Source of the DNA: an uncultured Clostridia bacterium
Lineage (GTDB): Bacteria; Bacillota; Clostridia; Oscillospirales; Ruminococcaceae
Direction of reading: 5' to 3'
Assembly (NCBI GenBank): GCA_947624575.1
Contig: CANQKY010000001.1
Span: 68,964-132,963, forward strand
DNA length: 64,000 nt
The position numbers were made by a program, and so were the translations under genes. Position 1 is the stretch's first letter, and each line of letters begins with the position of its first letter. The notes under the pieces were generated by a model. That model made no database searches, was not told the origin of the DNA, and saw only the letters and a program-made list of their open reading frames with translations. Shown piece by piece: positions 37,128 to 47,268 of the stretch.

Positions 37128-38513
37128 ATGGAAAAGATGTGGGCGGGACGGTTCCAAAAGGAGACCGATTCCCGCGTGAACGATTTTAACTCCTCCATTT
37201 CTTTTGACGCGCGAATGTACCGGCAGGATATTCGCGGGAGCATCGCCCATGCCACCATGCTGGGCGAGGTGGGGATCCTGACGCCGGAAGATGTGCAGGC
37301 GATCACCGATGGGCTGGAGGAAATCCTCTCGGAGCTTCAGAGCGGCGCGCTGACGCCCGACCCGAACGCCGAGGATATCCATATGTTTATCGAGGCGGAG
37401 CTGACTCGCCGGATCGGGGACGCGGGCAAGCGGCTGCACACCGCGCGGAGCCGAAACGATCAGGTGGCGCTCGACCTGCGGCTTTATCTGCGGGACGAGG
37501 TGAACACCCTTCTGCCGCTTTTGCGGGAGCTGATCGAAACGCTCTGCCGCCTTGCCGAGCAGAACGCCGATACCGTGATGGCGGGATATACCCACCTCCA
37601 GCGCGCCCAGCCGATCACCTTCGGGCATCATCTCATGGCGTATGCCGGCATGCTGCTGCGGGACATCTCCCGCCTGTCCGACGCCGAGGAGAGAATGGAG
37701 GAATGTCCGCTCGGAAGCGGTGCGCTGGCGACTACCACCTATCCGATTGATCGGGCGCGGACAGCAAAGCTGCTCGGCTTTCGGGCGCCTGTGGCAAACA
37801 GCCTTGACGGGGTGGCGGATCGCGATTTTTGCATCGAGCTGACCGCCGCGCTCGCACTTTTGATGACCCACCTTTCCCGTCTGTCGGAGGAGATCATTCT
37901 CTGGTGCTCGTGGGAGTTTCGGTTCATCGAACTGGACGACGCCTATGCGACCGGCTCCAGCATCATGCCGCAGAAGAAAAATCCCGACGTGACCGAGCTG
38001 ATTCGCGGCAAAACGGGGCGGGTGATCGGCGATCTGGTGACTTTGCTGACCATGATGAAGGGTCTGCCGCTTGCCTATAATAAGGATATGCAGGAGGATA
38101 AGCAGGCGGTGTTCGATGCGTTTGATACGGCACGGCTGTGCGTGTCCACCATGACGCCGATGCTGGCGACCTGTCGGGTGAAGAAGGAGAATATGCGCGC
38201 GGCGGCGGCGGAGGGCTTTTTGAACGCCACCGACTGTGCCGATTATCTGGTGCGGCAGGGGGTGCCGTTTCGGGACGCCTATAAGGTGACGGGCGGACTG
38301 GTCGCCCGTTGTATCGAAACGGGGCATACGCTGGAAACGCTGCCGTTTGCGGAATATCATGCGGCGCATGAGGCGTTTGGCGAGGATATTTATCAGGCGA
38401 TCGCGCTGGATCGCTGTGTGGCGGGCAGAACGGTATACGGCGGACCCGCGCCCGAAAGCGTGCTGGCGCAGGTAGCCGCGGTACGAGAAAAGCTGACAGG
38501 AGAGAAAGTATGA
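37128..38513 (+). CDS. argH: Argininosuccinate lyase
   Basis: MWAGRFQKETDSRVNDFNSSI; GSSIMPQKKNPDVTELIRGK. Confidence 0.97.
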   Translation: MEKMWAGRFQKETDSRVNDFNSSISFDARMYRQDIRGSIAHATMLGEVGILTPEDVQAITDGLEEILSELQSGALTPDPNAEDIHMFIEAELTRRIGDAGKRLHTARSRNDQVALDLRLYLRDEVNTLLPLLRELIETLCRLAEQNADTVMAGYTHLQRAQPITFGHHLMAYAGMLLRDISRLSDAEERMEECPLGSGALATTTYPIDRARTAKLLGFRAPVANSLDGVADRDFCIELTAALALLMTHLSRLSEEIILWCSWEFRFIELDDAYATGSSIMPQKKNPDVTELIRGKTGRVIGDLVTLLTMMKGLPLAYNKDMQEDKQAVFDAFDTARLCVSTMTPMLATCRVKKENMRAAAAEGFLNATDCADYLVRQGVPFRDAYKVTGGLVARCIETGHTLETLPFAEYHAAHEAFGEDIYQAIALDRCVAGRTVYGGPAPESVLAQVAAVREKLTGEKV

Positions 38514-39547
38514 TCAAAGCGGGAATTATCGGTGCGACCGGCTATGCCGGCGAGGAGCTGGCACGGCTGCTGCTGCGGCATTCGGAGGCGGAGCTTGCGG
38601 CAGTCAGCTCGGTCAGCTTTACCGGCCAAAAATTGAGCGAGGTCTATCCCAGCCTTGCCGGCATATGTGATCTCACTCTGACCGATGAGGACGGGGTGAT
38701 CGCGGCAAGCGATCTGGTGTTTGCCTCCCTGCCGCACGGGCTGTCGGAACAGCTGGCGGAAAAATGCCTTGCAAAGGGGAAGCGGTTGATCGACCTGGGG
38801 GCGGATTTCAGGCTCACCGATCCGGCGGAGTATGAAAGGTGGTACGGGCTTTCCTATCAAAAGCCCGAGCTGCACGGCAAAGCGGTCTATTGTATCCCCG
38901 AACTGCATCGTAAGCTGGTGACGGCGGACACCGCCATCATCGGGAATCCCGGCTGTTATCCGACCGGCATCGGGCTTTCGCTGGCGCCGGTTCTGCGGGC
39001 GGGGCTTGTGAAGCCGGACAGTATTATCATCGACGCAAAGTCGGGTGTGACCGGCGCGGGACGGGGGCTGAGCCAAACCACCCATTATCCCGACTGCAAC
39101 GAGGCGTTTTCGCCCTATAAAATCGCGCAGCACCGTCACACCCCCGAGATCGAGCAGACGCTGAGCGGGCTGGCGGGCGAGCCGGTGCGGATCACCTTTG
39201 TGCCGCATCTGCTGCCGGTCAATCGCGGGATCGTGTCCACCGTCTATGCAGACAGCAGGCGGGAGGTGACCGCCGAGGAGCTCTACCGCCTTTATCGGGA
39301 GAGCTATCAAAATGAGCCGTTCGTGCGGGTGCTGCCGGAGGGCACGGTTGCCAATTTGGGGCGGGTCAAGTACGCCAATTACTGCGACCTGTCGCTCCAC
39401 ACCGATCCCCGTACCGGCAGGATCATACTGGTCTCGGCAATTGACAATATGGTAAAAGGCGCGGCGGGACAGGCGATTCAGAACATGAATCTCTGGTACG
39501 GGCTGGACGAGACTACGGGGCTTACCATGATACCGCCCGCGTTTTGA
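38510..39547 (+). CDS. argC: N-acetyl-gamma-glutamyl-phosphate reductase
   Basis: MIKAGIIGATGYAGEELARLLLRH; GNPGCYPTG. Confidence 0.97.
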   Translation: MIKAGIIGATGYAGEELARLLLRHSEAELAAVSSVSFTGQKLSEVYPSLAGICDLTLTDEDGVIAASDLVFASLPHGLSEQLAEKCLAKGKRLIDLGADFRLTDPAEYERWYGLSYQKPELHGKAVYCIPELHRKLVTADTAIIGNPGCYPTGIGLSLAPVLRAGLVKPDSIIIDAKSGVTGAGRGLSQTTHYPDCNEAFSPYKIAQHRHTPEIEQTLSGLAGEPVRITFVPHLLPVNRGIVSTVYADSRREVTAEELYRLYRESYQNEPFVRVLPEGTVANLGRVKYANYCDLSLHTDPRTGRIILVSAIDNMVKGAAGQAIQNMNLWYGLDETTGLTMIPPAF

Positions 39548-39562
39548 TACAGGAGGAAGAAA

Positions 39563-40804
39563 ATGGACTTAGTGAAGTTCAAGGGATTTACATTTGTAGA
39601 GGGCGGCATCTGCGCGCCCCACGGGTTTCGCGCCGCCGGTATCCATTGCGGGGTGCGGAAGAATAAAGAAAAACGCGATCTGGCGCTGATCGCGGCGGAG
39701 CATTCCTGCGCCGCGGCGGCGATGTATACCCGCAATAAGGTAAAAGGCGCGCCGATCGCCGTCACCAAAAAGCATCTCGAAAACGGCACGGCACGCGCCG
39801 TAATCGTCAACAGCGGGAACGCCAATACCTGCAATGCGGACGGTGTGGAAAAGGCAAATCAGATGTGCAAGGCGACCGCCGCCGCACTGAAGATTCCCGA
39901 GGACGAGGTGATCGTGGCGTCCACCGGCGTGATCGGTGAGCCGCTCCCGATCGAGCCGATCGTCAAGGGAATCCCGACGCTGGCAAGGGCGCTTTCCACT
40001 GAGGGAAGCGAGCAGGCGGCGGAGGCGATCATGACCACCGACACCGTGAAAAAGGAACTGGCGCTCTCTTTCTCGCTCGACGGGGTAAACTGCACCGTGG
40101 CGGGGATCGCAAAGGGCAGCGGCATGATCCACCCGAATATGGCGACCATGCTCTGCTTCCTTACCACCGATGTTGCCATCGGTGCGGTGCTGCTCAAAAA
40201 AGCACTCACACAGGTGGTGGACGAGACCTTCCATATGGTCAGTATCGACGGGGACACCTCGACCAACGACATGGTGTCCTGCATGGCTTCGGGGGACGCG
40301 GATATGAAGCCGATCACCTCGGCGGAGGACCCGCGGTATGCGGTTTTTGTCAACGCGCTTTATGTCCTTTTGATGAATCTGTCGCGGGCGATCGCCGCCG
40401 ACGGCGAGGGCGCGACCAAGCTGCTGGAATGCACCGTGACCGATGCGCCCGATCGGGCGACTGCCAGACGGGTCGCCAAATCGGTCATCACCTCCAGCCT
40501 GTTCAAGGCGGCGATGTTCGGCGCGGACGCCAACTGGGGGCGGATTCTCTGTGCGATCGGCTACACCGAGGGGAGCTTTTCGATCGACAAGGTGGCGGTC
40601 ACCCTCAAAAGCGAAAAGGGGACGCTGCCGGTCTGCCAAAACGGAAGCGGCGTGCCGTTTCAGGAGACAAAGGCAAAGCGGATTCTGGAGGCGGACGAGA
40701 TCAAAATTCTCATCTCGCTGGGTGGTGGAGACTGCTCGGCGATCGCGTGGGGGTGCGATCTCACCTATGACTATGTGAAGATCAACGGCGATTACAGGAC
40801 CTGA
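39563..40804 (+). CDS. argJ: Bifunctional ornithine acetyltransferase / N-acetylglutamate synthase
   Basis: AKGSGMIHPNMATMLCFLTTD self-cleavage motif; operon context. Confidence 0.96.
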   Translation: MDLVKFKGFTFVEGGICAPHGFRAAGIHCGVRKNKEKRDLALIAAEHSCAAAAMYTRNKVKGAPIAVTKKHLENGTARAVIVNSGNANTCNADGVEKANQMCKATAAALKIPEDEVIVASTGVIGEPLPIEPIVKGIPTLARALSTEGSEQAAEAIMTTDTVKKELALSFSLDGVNCTVAGIAKGSGMIHPNMATMLCFLTTDVAIGAVLLKKALTQVVDETFHMVSIDGDTSTNDMVSCMASGDADMKPITSAEDPRYAVFVNALYVLLMNLSRAIAADGEGATKLLECTVTDAPDRATARRVAKSVITSSLFKAAMFGADANWGRILCAIGYTEGSFSIDKVAVTLKSEKGTLPVCQNGSGVPFQETKAKRILEADEIKILISLGGGDCSAIAWGCDLTYDYVKINGDYRT

Positions 40805-40814
40805 GGTGAGTATC

Positions 40815-41672
40815 ATGACAAGCGAAAATCAATCCAGAGCCGAGATACTGGTAGACGCGCTCCCCTTTATCCAGAGCTATAACGATAAAATCGTGGTGGT
40901 GAAATACGGCGGCAACGCGATGACCAGTCCAGAGTTAAAGGACGCGGTCATGACCGATCTGGTACTGCTGTCGCTGGTCGGTGTGCGGGTCGTGCTGGTA
41001 CACGGCGGTGGTCCCGAGATCAACGATATGCTGGATCGGGTGGGGCTGGAAAGCCGGTTTATCGACGGCTTGCGGTATACCGATGCGCCGACGGCGGAAA
41101 TCGTGCAGATGGTGCTGGCGGGGAAGGTGAACAAGGGGCTTGTGTCCCTTTTGCAGCAGCACGGCGGCACGGCGCTGGGGCTTTGCGGCACCGACGCACA
41201 GATGATCCGCGCACACCGCATGACGGGAGAAGTGGACCTCGGACAGGTCGGCGAGATCGACGAGATCGACACCGGTCTGATCGTGGACGCGCTGAATCTG
41301 GGCTATATTCCGGTGGTGGCGACCGTTGCGACCGGCGAGGACGGCGAGATTTACAACATCAACGCCGATACGGCGGCGGCGCGGATTGCGGCGGCGCTCG
41401 GCGCACAGAAGCTGATCGTCATGACCGATATTCGCGGTCTGCTGCGGGATAAAAACGACGAATCCACGCTGATCTCAAATGTCAATGTCAGCGAGGTGCC
41501 GTACTATGTCAAGACAGGGATCATCAGCGGGGGCATGATCCCCAAGATCGAGTGTTGTGTGGAGGCGGTGCGGCGGGGCGTGCCGAACGCCACCATCATC
41601 GACGGGCGGATCCCCCATGCCATTTTGATCGAGATCCTCACCAGTGAGGGTGTCGGCACGATGTTCAGTTAA
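40815..41672 (+). CDS. argB: Acetylglutamate kinase
   Basis: VVKYGGNAM, LVHGGGPEIN, ISGGMIPKIE. Confidence 0.96.
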   Translation: MTSENQSRAEILVDALPFIQSYNDKIVVVKYGGNAMTSPELKDAVMTDLVLLSLVGVRVVLVHGGGPEINDMLDRVGLESRFIDGLRYTDAPTAEIVQMVLAGKVNKGLVSLLQQHGGTALGLCGTDAQMIRAHRMTGEVDLGQVGEIDEIDTGLIVDALNLGYIPVVATVATGEDGEIYNINADTAAARIAAALGAQKLIVMTDIRGLLRDKNDESTLISNVNVSEVPYYVKTGIISGGMIPKIECCVEAVRRGVPNATIIDGRIPHAILIEILTSEGVGTMFS

Positions 41673-41682
41673 GGAGAACAAC

Positions 41683-42852
41683 ATGGATTACAAAAAACGC
41701 GATGAGGCATTTGTGGCACATACCTACCGCCGTTTTCCGGTTTTTCTGGAGCAGGGCAGCGGCGTGACCGCCAAAGGGGACGGGAAAACCTATCTCGATT
41801 TCGGCAGCGGGATCGGGGTCAATGCGCTGGGGTATTCCGACCCCGAATGGGCGGCGGCGGTAGCCGAACAGGCGGGCAGATTGCAGCACACCTCGAATCT
41901 CTATTATACCGCTCCGGCGGCGGAGCTGGCAGAGCTGCTTTGCAAGCTCACCGGCTGTAAAAAGGTGTTTTTCGGCAATTCGGGCGCCGAGGCAAACGAG
42001 GGCGCCATCAAAGCGGCGCGGAAATACAGCTATGATAAATACGGCAAAGGGCGGCAGACCATCGTCACTCTCTGCAATTCCTTTCACGGGCGGACGGTGA
42101 CCACCCTTGCCGCAAACGGGCAGGCTTCGTTTCACGATTTCTTTTTCCCGTTTACCGAGGGCTTTGTGTATGCAAAGGCAAACGATATTGCCGACCTCAC
42201 CGAAAAGCTGACCGAGGACGTCTGCGCGGTGATGGTGGAGCCGGTGCAGGGCGAGGGCGGGGTACACCCGCTGGAGCCTGCGTTCTTGCGGCAGGTCGCT
42301 TCCCTTTGCGAAAAGCGGGATATCCTGTTTGTTGCCGACGAGGTGCAGACCGGCATGGGCAGAACCGGCAAGCTGCTTGCCACTGAGCATTACGGCGTCA
42401 CGCCCGACATCGTCACATTGGCAAAGGGGCTTGGCGGCGGACTGCCGATCGGCGCGGTGCTGTTCGGGGAAAAGACCGAGCAGGTGCTGCAATACGGTCA
42501 GCACGGCAGTACCTTCGGGGGGAATCCGGTGGTCTGCGCCGGCGCGCTGTGCTGCCTGAAACGGATTTCTGAGCCGGCGTTTTTAAGCGAGGTCGCCGAA
42601 AAGGGCGGCTATCTGAAAGCGCGGCTGGAGGAATTGCCGCAGATCGACAAGGTAAGCGGACTGGGGCTGATGCTCGGCTTCACTCTCAAAAGGGGGACGG
42701 CTGCCGAGGTCGCGGCGAAATCAGCCGAAGCGGGATTGCTTTTGCTGACCGCCAAGGAAAAGGTACGCCTGCTGCCGCCGCTTATCATCACAAAGGAAGA
42801 GATCGACCGCGGTATCGCGCTGCTGCAAAAAGTATTGGAGGGGATCGCATGA
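41683..42852 (+). CDS. argD: Acetylornithine aminotransferase
   Basis: NSGAEANEGAIKAARKY; LFVADEVQTGMGRTGK; TLAKGLGGGLPIGA. Confidence 0.95.
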   Translation: MDYKKRDEAFVAHTYRRFPVFLEQGSGVTAKGDGKTYLDFGSGIGVNALGYSDPEWAAAVAEQAGRLQHTSNLYYTAPAAELAELLCKLTGCKKVFFGNSGAEANEGAIKAARKYSYDKYGKGRQTIVTLCNSFHGRTVTTLAANGQASFHDFFFPFTEGFVYAKANDIADLTEKLTEDVCAVMVEPVQGEGGVHPLEPAFLRQVASLCEKRDILFVADEVQTGMGRTGKLLATEHYGVTPDIVTLAKGLGGGLPIGAVLFGEKTEQVLQYGQHGSTFGGNPVVCAGALCCLKRISEPAFLSEVAEKGGYLKARLEELPQIDKVSGLGLMLGFTLKRGTAAEVAAKSAEAGLLLLTAKEKVRLLPPLIITKEEIDRGIALLQKVLEGIA

Positions 42853-43766
42853 AGCATCTTTTGAAAATGGGGGATCTTTCGCGGAAGGAGATCACCGACA
42901 TCTTGAATCTTGCCGACCAGCTCAAGTATGAGCACGCGCATCATATTCCGCACCCCATGCTGGCGGGGAAAAGCCTTGGGCTGATCTTTCAGAAGGCGTC
43001 CACCCGTACCCGCGTGTCGTTCGAGGTGGGTATGTACCAGCTGGGCGGCGAGGCGCTGTTTTTGTCGGCGCGTGACCTCCAGATCGGTCGGGGCGAGCCG
43101 GTGCAGGATACGGCACGGGTGCTTTCCCGCTATCTGGACGGGATTATGATCCGCACCTTTGCGCAAAAGGAAGTGGAGGATCTGGCGAAGTACGGCTCGG
43201 TGCCGGTCATCAATGGGCTCACCGATTACTGCCACCCCTGTCAGGTGCTTGCCGATCTGATGACGGTGCGGGAGTATAAGGGCAAGCTGGACGATTTGAA
43301 GCTCTGCTATATCGGGGACGGCAATAACATGGCAAACTCGCTGATCGTGGGCGGACTGACCGTCGGCATGAAGGTGGCGGCGGCATGCCCCGAGGGTTAT
43401 CGTCCCGCCGTGCTGAATGAGATTCCTGCCGATGCGCCCTTTACCCTCACCGAGTCGGTCGAGGAAGCGGCGGCGGACGCCGATGTGCTGGTCACCGATG
43501 TCTGGGCGTCGATGGGACAGGAGGAGGAAGCGGCAGTCCGCAAAAAAGCCTTTGCCGGTTATCAGATCAACGATACCGTGCTGAAAGCCGCGCGGTCGGA
43601 CGCGCTGGTGCTCCACTGCCTGCCCGCCCACCGCGGGGAGGAGATCACCGACGAGGTGTTCGAGGCGCACGCCGCCGAGATTTTTGACGAGGCGGAAAAC
43701 CGGCTCCACGCGCAGAAGGCTGTGATGGTGCAGCTGATGGCGGACGAGACAAAGCGCACCCTCTAA
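42849..43766 (+). CDS. argF: Ornithine carbamoyltransferase
   Basis: FQKASTRTRVSFEVGM; HCLPAHRGEEI. Confidence 0.96.
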   Translation: MKHLLKMGDLSRKEITDILNLADQLKYEHAHHIPHPMLAGKSLGLIFQKASTRTRVSFEVGMYQLGGEALFLSARDLQIGRGEPVQDTARVLSRYLDGIMIRTFAQKEVEDLAKYGSVPVINGLTDYCHPCQVLADLMTVREYKGKLDDLKLCYIGDGNNMANSLIVGGLTVGMKVAAACPEGYRPAVLNEIPADAPFTLTESVEEAAADADVLVTDVWASMGQEEEAAVRKKAFAGYQINDTVLKAARSDALVLHCLPAHRGEEITDEVFEAHAAEIFDEAENRLHAQKAVMVQLMADETKRTL

Positions 43767-43768
43767 GC

Positions 43769-44305
43769 ATGGAGCTGCACTATACGCTCTCTCGGGAGGA
43801 ACTGACCCACGCGCTGACGCTCATCAATCAAAAGAATTTCAACCGTGCCGGTTATCACAGCCTGTTCTGCCTGCTTTACGGGATCGCCGCCGTTCTGGTG
43901 TCTTTGCGGCTGGCGGCGGCAAGTCTATCGTTTCTGCCTGTCGCGGCGGGCTATCTGCTGGCGGCGGTTTTGGCGGGGTGTCTTTGCAAATGGGCGGTTT
44001 TGCCCTTGGCGGGTCTGACGGTCAAGGGGATCATTCGGCTTCAGGTGAAAGGAAAGTGGGGTAAGCTGCTTTGCGGCAGTCACCATGTCGCTTTTTCGGA
44101 GCAGTCCGCCGTTTTGGACGGCGGCAAGCCTTTTCTCTGGACCCGTGCCTATTATGTGATCCATGCGGGCGACCTGCTGCTGGTGACCGGCAGACGGGGG
44201 CGGCTTTTGGTCTGCTCCTTTGCGGGACTGTCCTTGGAGGAACAAAAGGCATACTGCGACTATCTCGATCAGTATGTATATTTGCTGGAGGAGAAAGATG
44301 CTTAG
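43769..44305 (+). CDS. Membrane protein, YcxB-like
   Basis: N-terminal two-TM hairpin and short C-terminal domain typical of YcxB-like proteins. Confidence 0.55.
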   Translation: MELHYTLSREELTHALTLINQKNFNRAGYHSLFCLLYGIAAVLVSLRLAAASLSFLPVAAGYLLAAVLAGCLCKWAVLPLAGLTVKGIIRLQVKGKWGKLLCGSHHVAFSEQSAVLDGGKPFLWTRAYYVIHAGDLLLVTGRRGRLLVCSFAGLSLEEQKAYCDYLDQYVYLLEEKDA

Positions 44306-45254
44306 CAATCTGATGTTCAGCCTGAGCGTCACCATGCCGCTGTTTTTGGTGATCGCGCTGGGCTACCTGATCCGGCGGGGCGGTATGCTGGACGAGGGGT
44401 TTGTCCGCTCGGCAGGGAAATTCAATTTTTATGTCACACTTCCCGCACTGGTGTTTCGGGATATGGCAGGCTCCGATTTCCGCTCGATCATGGATCGGCA
44501 AATGATCTTATTCTGCGCCGGCGTTACGGCGGGGAGCTTTTTCCTGATCTGGCTGGTGGCGCATTTTGTGATGAAAAACGGCGGGCAGACGGCGGCGCTG
44601 GTGCAGGGGTCGTTTCGTTCCTCGGCGGCGCTTTTGGGCTTTGCGCTGATGGAAAGCATCTACGGCTCGACCGAGATGATGCCGCTGATGATCCTCGGCG
44701 CGGTGCCGCTTTATAATCTGCTGTCGGTCGTGGTGCTGGTGGTCGAGGGCGGCAAAAAGGGCGACGGTTTTTTGAAAATTCTGTTCCGCTCGGTGTTCAA
44801 AACGATCACCAATCCGATTTTGATCGCGCTGGCACTGGGTATGCTGGCGTCCTATTTCAGCGTTCCCATTCCGGCGATACCGGCAAAGCTGATCGGCTAT
44901 CTGGCGGTGATGGCGTCCCCGCTGGCACTGCTGACGGTGGGAGCAAATTTCCGCTTTACCGATCTGAAGCGGGTGAGCGGCGCGGTGGTCATGGCAAGCC
45001 TTTTGAAGCTGGTCATTCTGGCGGCGGTCTTTCTGCCGCCGGCAATCTGGCTCGGCTTTCGGGATCAAAAGCTCGCCGCCATTCTCATCATGCTGGCGTC
45101 TCCGGCAACGCCCGCTTCCTTTACCATGTGTCAGCAGATGGGCGGCGACGCCGACCTTTCGGGGAGCGTTGTGGTGGTGACCACTCTGTTTTCGGCAGTC
45201 ACCCTCACGGCATGGATTTTTGTACTGCGGTATTTCGGCTATATGGTGGGGTGA
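44298..45254 (+). CDS. AEC-family (auxin efflux carrier-like) transporter
   Basis: MPLFLVIALGYLIRRGGMLDEGFVRSAGKFNFYVTLPALVFRDM. Confidence 0.85.
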   Translation: MLSNLMFSLSVTMPLFLVIALGYLIRRGGMLDEGFVRSAGKFNFYVTLPALVFRDMAGSDFRSIMDRQMILFCAGVTAGSFFLIWLVAHFVMKNGGQTAALVQGSFRSSAALLGFALMESIYGSTEMMPLMILGAVPLYNLLSVVVLVVEGGKKGDGFLKILFRSVFKTITNPILIALALGMLASYFSVPIPAIPAKLIGYLAVMASPLALLTVGANFRFTDLKRVSGAVVMASLLKLVILAAVFLPPAIWLGFRDQKLAAILIMLASPATPASFTMCQQMGGDADLSGSVVVVTTLFSAVTLTAWIFVLRYFGYMVG

Positions 45255-45258
45255 AGCT

Positions 45259-45747
45259 ATGGAAGTGACAGTCTGTCCGCTGACCGACGATACGCTTTCC
45301 GGCGCGATCGAAATTTGGAATCGGGTCGTGGAGGACGGGGAGGCGTTCCCGCAGGAGGAAACGCTGGATTTAGAAAGCGGGAAAGCATTTTTCGCCGCAC
45401 AGTCCTATACCGGCGTAGCCGTCACACCGCAGGGCAAAGTGGCGGGGGTGTATATTCTCCACCCCAACAATGTCGGGCGGTGCGGACATATTTGCAACGC
45501 CAGCTATGCGGTAGACGCCGCTTTGCGCGGAGAGCATATCGGGGAACAGCTGGTGCGCCACTGTATGGAGCAGGGAAAGGCGCTGGGCTTTCGGATTTTG
45601 CAGTTCAACGCGGTGGTGGCGACCAATGAACCGGCGCTGAAGCTCTATCGGAAGCTGGGGTTTGTCCCGCTCGGCAGGATATCGGGCGGCTTTCGCAGTA
45701 AGGACGGACAGTATCTGGACATCATTCCGCATTATCATCTATTATAA
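45259..45747 (+). CDS. GNAT-family N-acetyltransferase
   Basis: ALRGEHIGEQLVRHCMEQGKALGFRILQFNAVVATNEPALKLYRKLGF. Confidence 0.88.
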   Translation: MEVTVCPLTDDTLSGAIEIWNRVVEDGEAFPQEETLDLESGKAFFAAQSYTGVAVTPQGKVAGVYILHPNNVGRCGHICNASYAVDAALRGEHIGEQLVRHCMEQGKALGFRILQFNAVVATNEPALKLYRKLGFVPLGRISGGFRSKDGQYLDIIPHYHLL

Positions 45748-45780
45748 AACACCGCCCTCAAAAGAGGGCGGTGTTTTATA
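45747..45780. terminator. Bidirectional terminator
   Basis: AAAACACCGCCCTC-AAAA-GAGGGCGGTGTTTT. Confidence 0.9.
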
Positions 45781-46054
45781 TCTCGTAATCGCAGACGGTG
45801 CGGTCGGCAACCACACCGGAGATATACTCCTTTACTTTGACATGGGTCGGGTGGTTCTGGTAGACAGCGAGTGCGGCGCGATCCTCCACCACGGCGGTGA
45901 GGGCAATATCGCAGCCCGAAAAGCCGAATCCCACCTCGGCGGAAACTAGCCCCGGCACCACGCCGACCAGAGCTTCAATATCCGTTTTGATCTTCTCTTT
46001 GACTGCGCGGTCATTTGGGTTTTGCAGCTTCCACAATACGATGTGCTTTACCAT
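45776..46054 (-). CDS. Dabb (stress-responsive alpha/beta barrel) protein
   Basis: MVKHIVLWKLQN...DIALTAVVEDRAALAVYQNHPTHVKVKEYI. Confidence 0.85.
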   Translation of the reverse strand: MVKHIVLWKLQNPNDRAVKEKIKTDIEALVGVVPGLVSAEVGFGFSGCDIALTAVVEDRAALAVYQNHPTHVKVKEYISGVVADRTVCDYEI

Positions 46055-46107
46055 TATAATACCTCCCATTCTAAAAAATCCCCGACAGCGGACACTGTCG
46101 GGGATAT

Positions 46108-46183
46108 TGGAGCGGATTACGAGGCTCGAACTCGCTACCTCCACCTTGGCAAGGTGGCGCTCTACCAGATGAGCTAAATCCGC
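46108..46183 (-). tRNA. tRNA-Gly (GCC)
   Basis: Minus strand GCGGATT...CCACC-TTGCCAA-GGTGG...GTTCGAGCC...AATCCGC-T-CCA. Confidence 0.95.
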
Positions 46184-46233
46184 ATCGACTTAACAAGGAT
46201 AGCACATTTCGGCTTCCCTGTCAAGCCCTTTTG

Positions 46234-47184
46234 TCAGGATATTGTTTTGCCCCGTTTCGGCTTGTCCGGATCGGACGGGCGTTTGGCAGTCGGCTGGGCG
46301 GCGGGCTTTTCCTCGGTGCCGATGTCGGTGAAAAGTGCTTCCTCGTCGATTTTCTCCTGCTCGTCCTCATGCTCGGCGTAATAGGGGTCGATCACATATT
46401 TTTGAATGTAGGGGAAGGAGTTATAGCAGATCACAAAGCCGGTCAGCGAGAAGAGGATAAACAGGTAAAAGACCAGCGTGAGCGGCAGCAGCTCCTTCGG
46501 CACGAACAGGATCAGCGGCACCATCAGGAGAAAGACGAACAGGGTGGTGATGAGGTTGGTTTTCATGCCGGCGCCGACTAAAATCAGCGCGTTTTTGAAG
46601 ATCTGTTTGAGCTTTAGGGTGGTGCTGACGATCATCAGGAAGATGTAATAGTGCATCATCACAAAAATCAGCGCGATGGCGACCGAAGCGCCGAAGCCGA
46701 GGAACATGGCGATATTGTCGCCCATGCTCTGGTAGTAAAACGGAATGGCGATCGAGAACAGAAGTGCCGCCACCACATCTATCACGCCGACCAGTGCGCT
46801 GGGCTTCCAGTTTTTCTTAAAGCTGTCGATAAAATCGCTCCAGAGGAACACGCCCTTTTCCCGCACCATGTTCCGCAGGACATAGGTGAGCCCTGCCGTA
46901 GCGGGACCCGCCAGCAGCATGGTGAGCGCAAGGAGCAGGCAGAGCGGCAAAAGGGGAAGATAGGAAAAGCCCATCTGTTGGTCGAACATATAAAATATGG
47001 TGCTGCCGATCCAGACCAGCGTACCCAGCGTCGGGAGCATGAACAGCACATAGATCAAATTGAGCTGGATCAGCTGCCAGATCTTTCGCCAGGCAAGCTC
47101 AAAGAAATAGAAAAACCGCTTTTTGCGCGGCGCGTTTTTGTCCACCCCGGGACCGGGACGTTGGTAGTTTCCGAAAAAAGCCAT
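46234..47184 (-). CDS. YesL-like (DUF624) membrane protein
   Basis: WRKIWQLIQLNLIYVLFMLPTLGTLVWIGSTIFYM. Confidence 0.7.
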   Translation of the reverse strand: MAFFGNYQRPGPGVDKNAPRKKRFFYFFELAWRKIWQLIQLNLIYVLFMLPTLGTLVWIGSTIFYMFDQQMGFSYLPLLPLCLLLALTMLLAGPATAGLTYVLRNMVREKGVFLWSDFIDSFKKNWKPSALVGVIDVVAALLFSIAIPFYYQSMGDNIAMFLGFGASVAIALIFVMMHYYIFLMIVSTTLKLKQIFKNALILVGAGMKTNLITTLFVFLLMVPLILFVPKELLPLTLVFYLFILFSLTGFVICYNSFPYIQKYVIDPYYAEHEDEQEKIDEEALFTDIGTEEKPAAQPTAKRPSDPDKPKRGKTIS

Positions 47185-47268
47185 GGCATCGCACCTCCTG
47201 CGTCTTTCTTTAGTATGCAGGATTTTTCGGGAATTGTCAACGGTTTATTTGTCAGACCGGCTCAGCCC

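Noticed and set aside
35650-42504. Long minus-strand ORFs opposite the arg genes (e.g. 35650-37107, 36987-38369, 39569-40816)
   Set aside because: High-GC antisense artefacts; His/Arg/Gln-rich translations with no family motifs while the plus strand encodes clear Arg enzymes.
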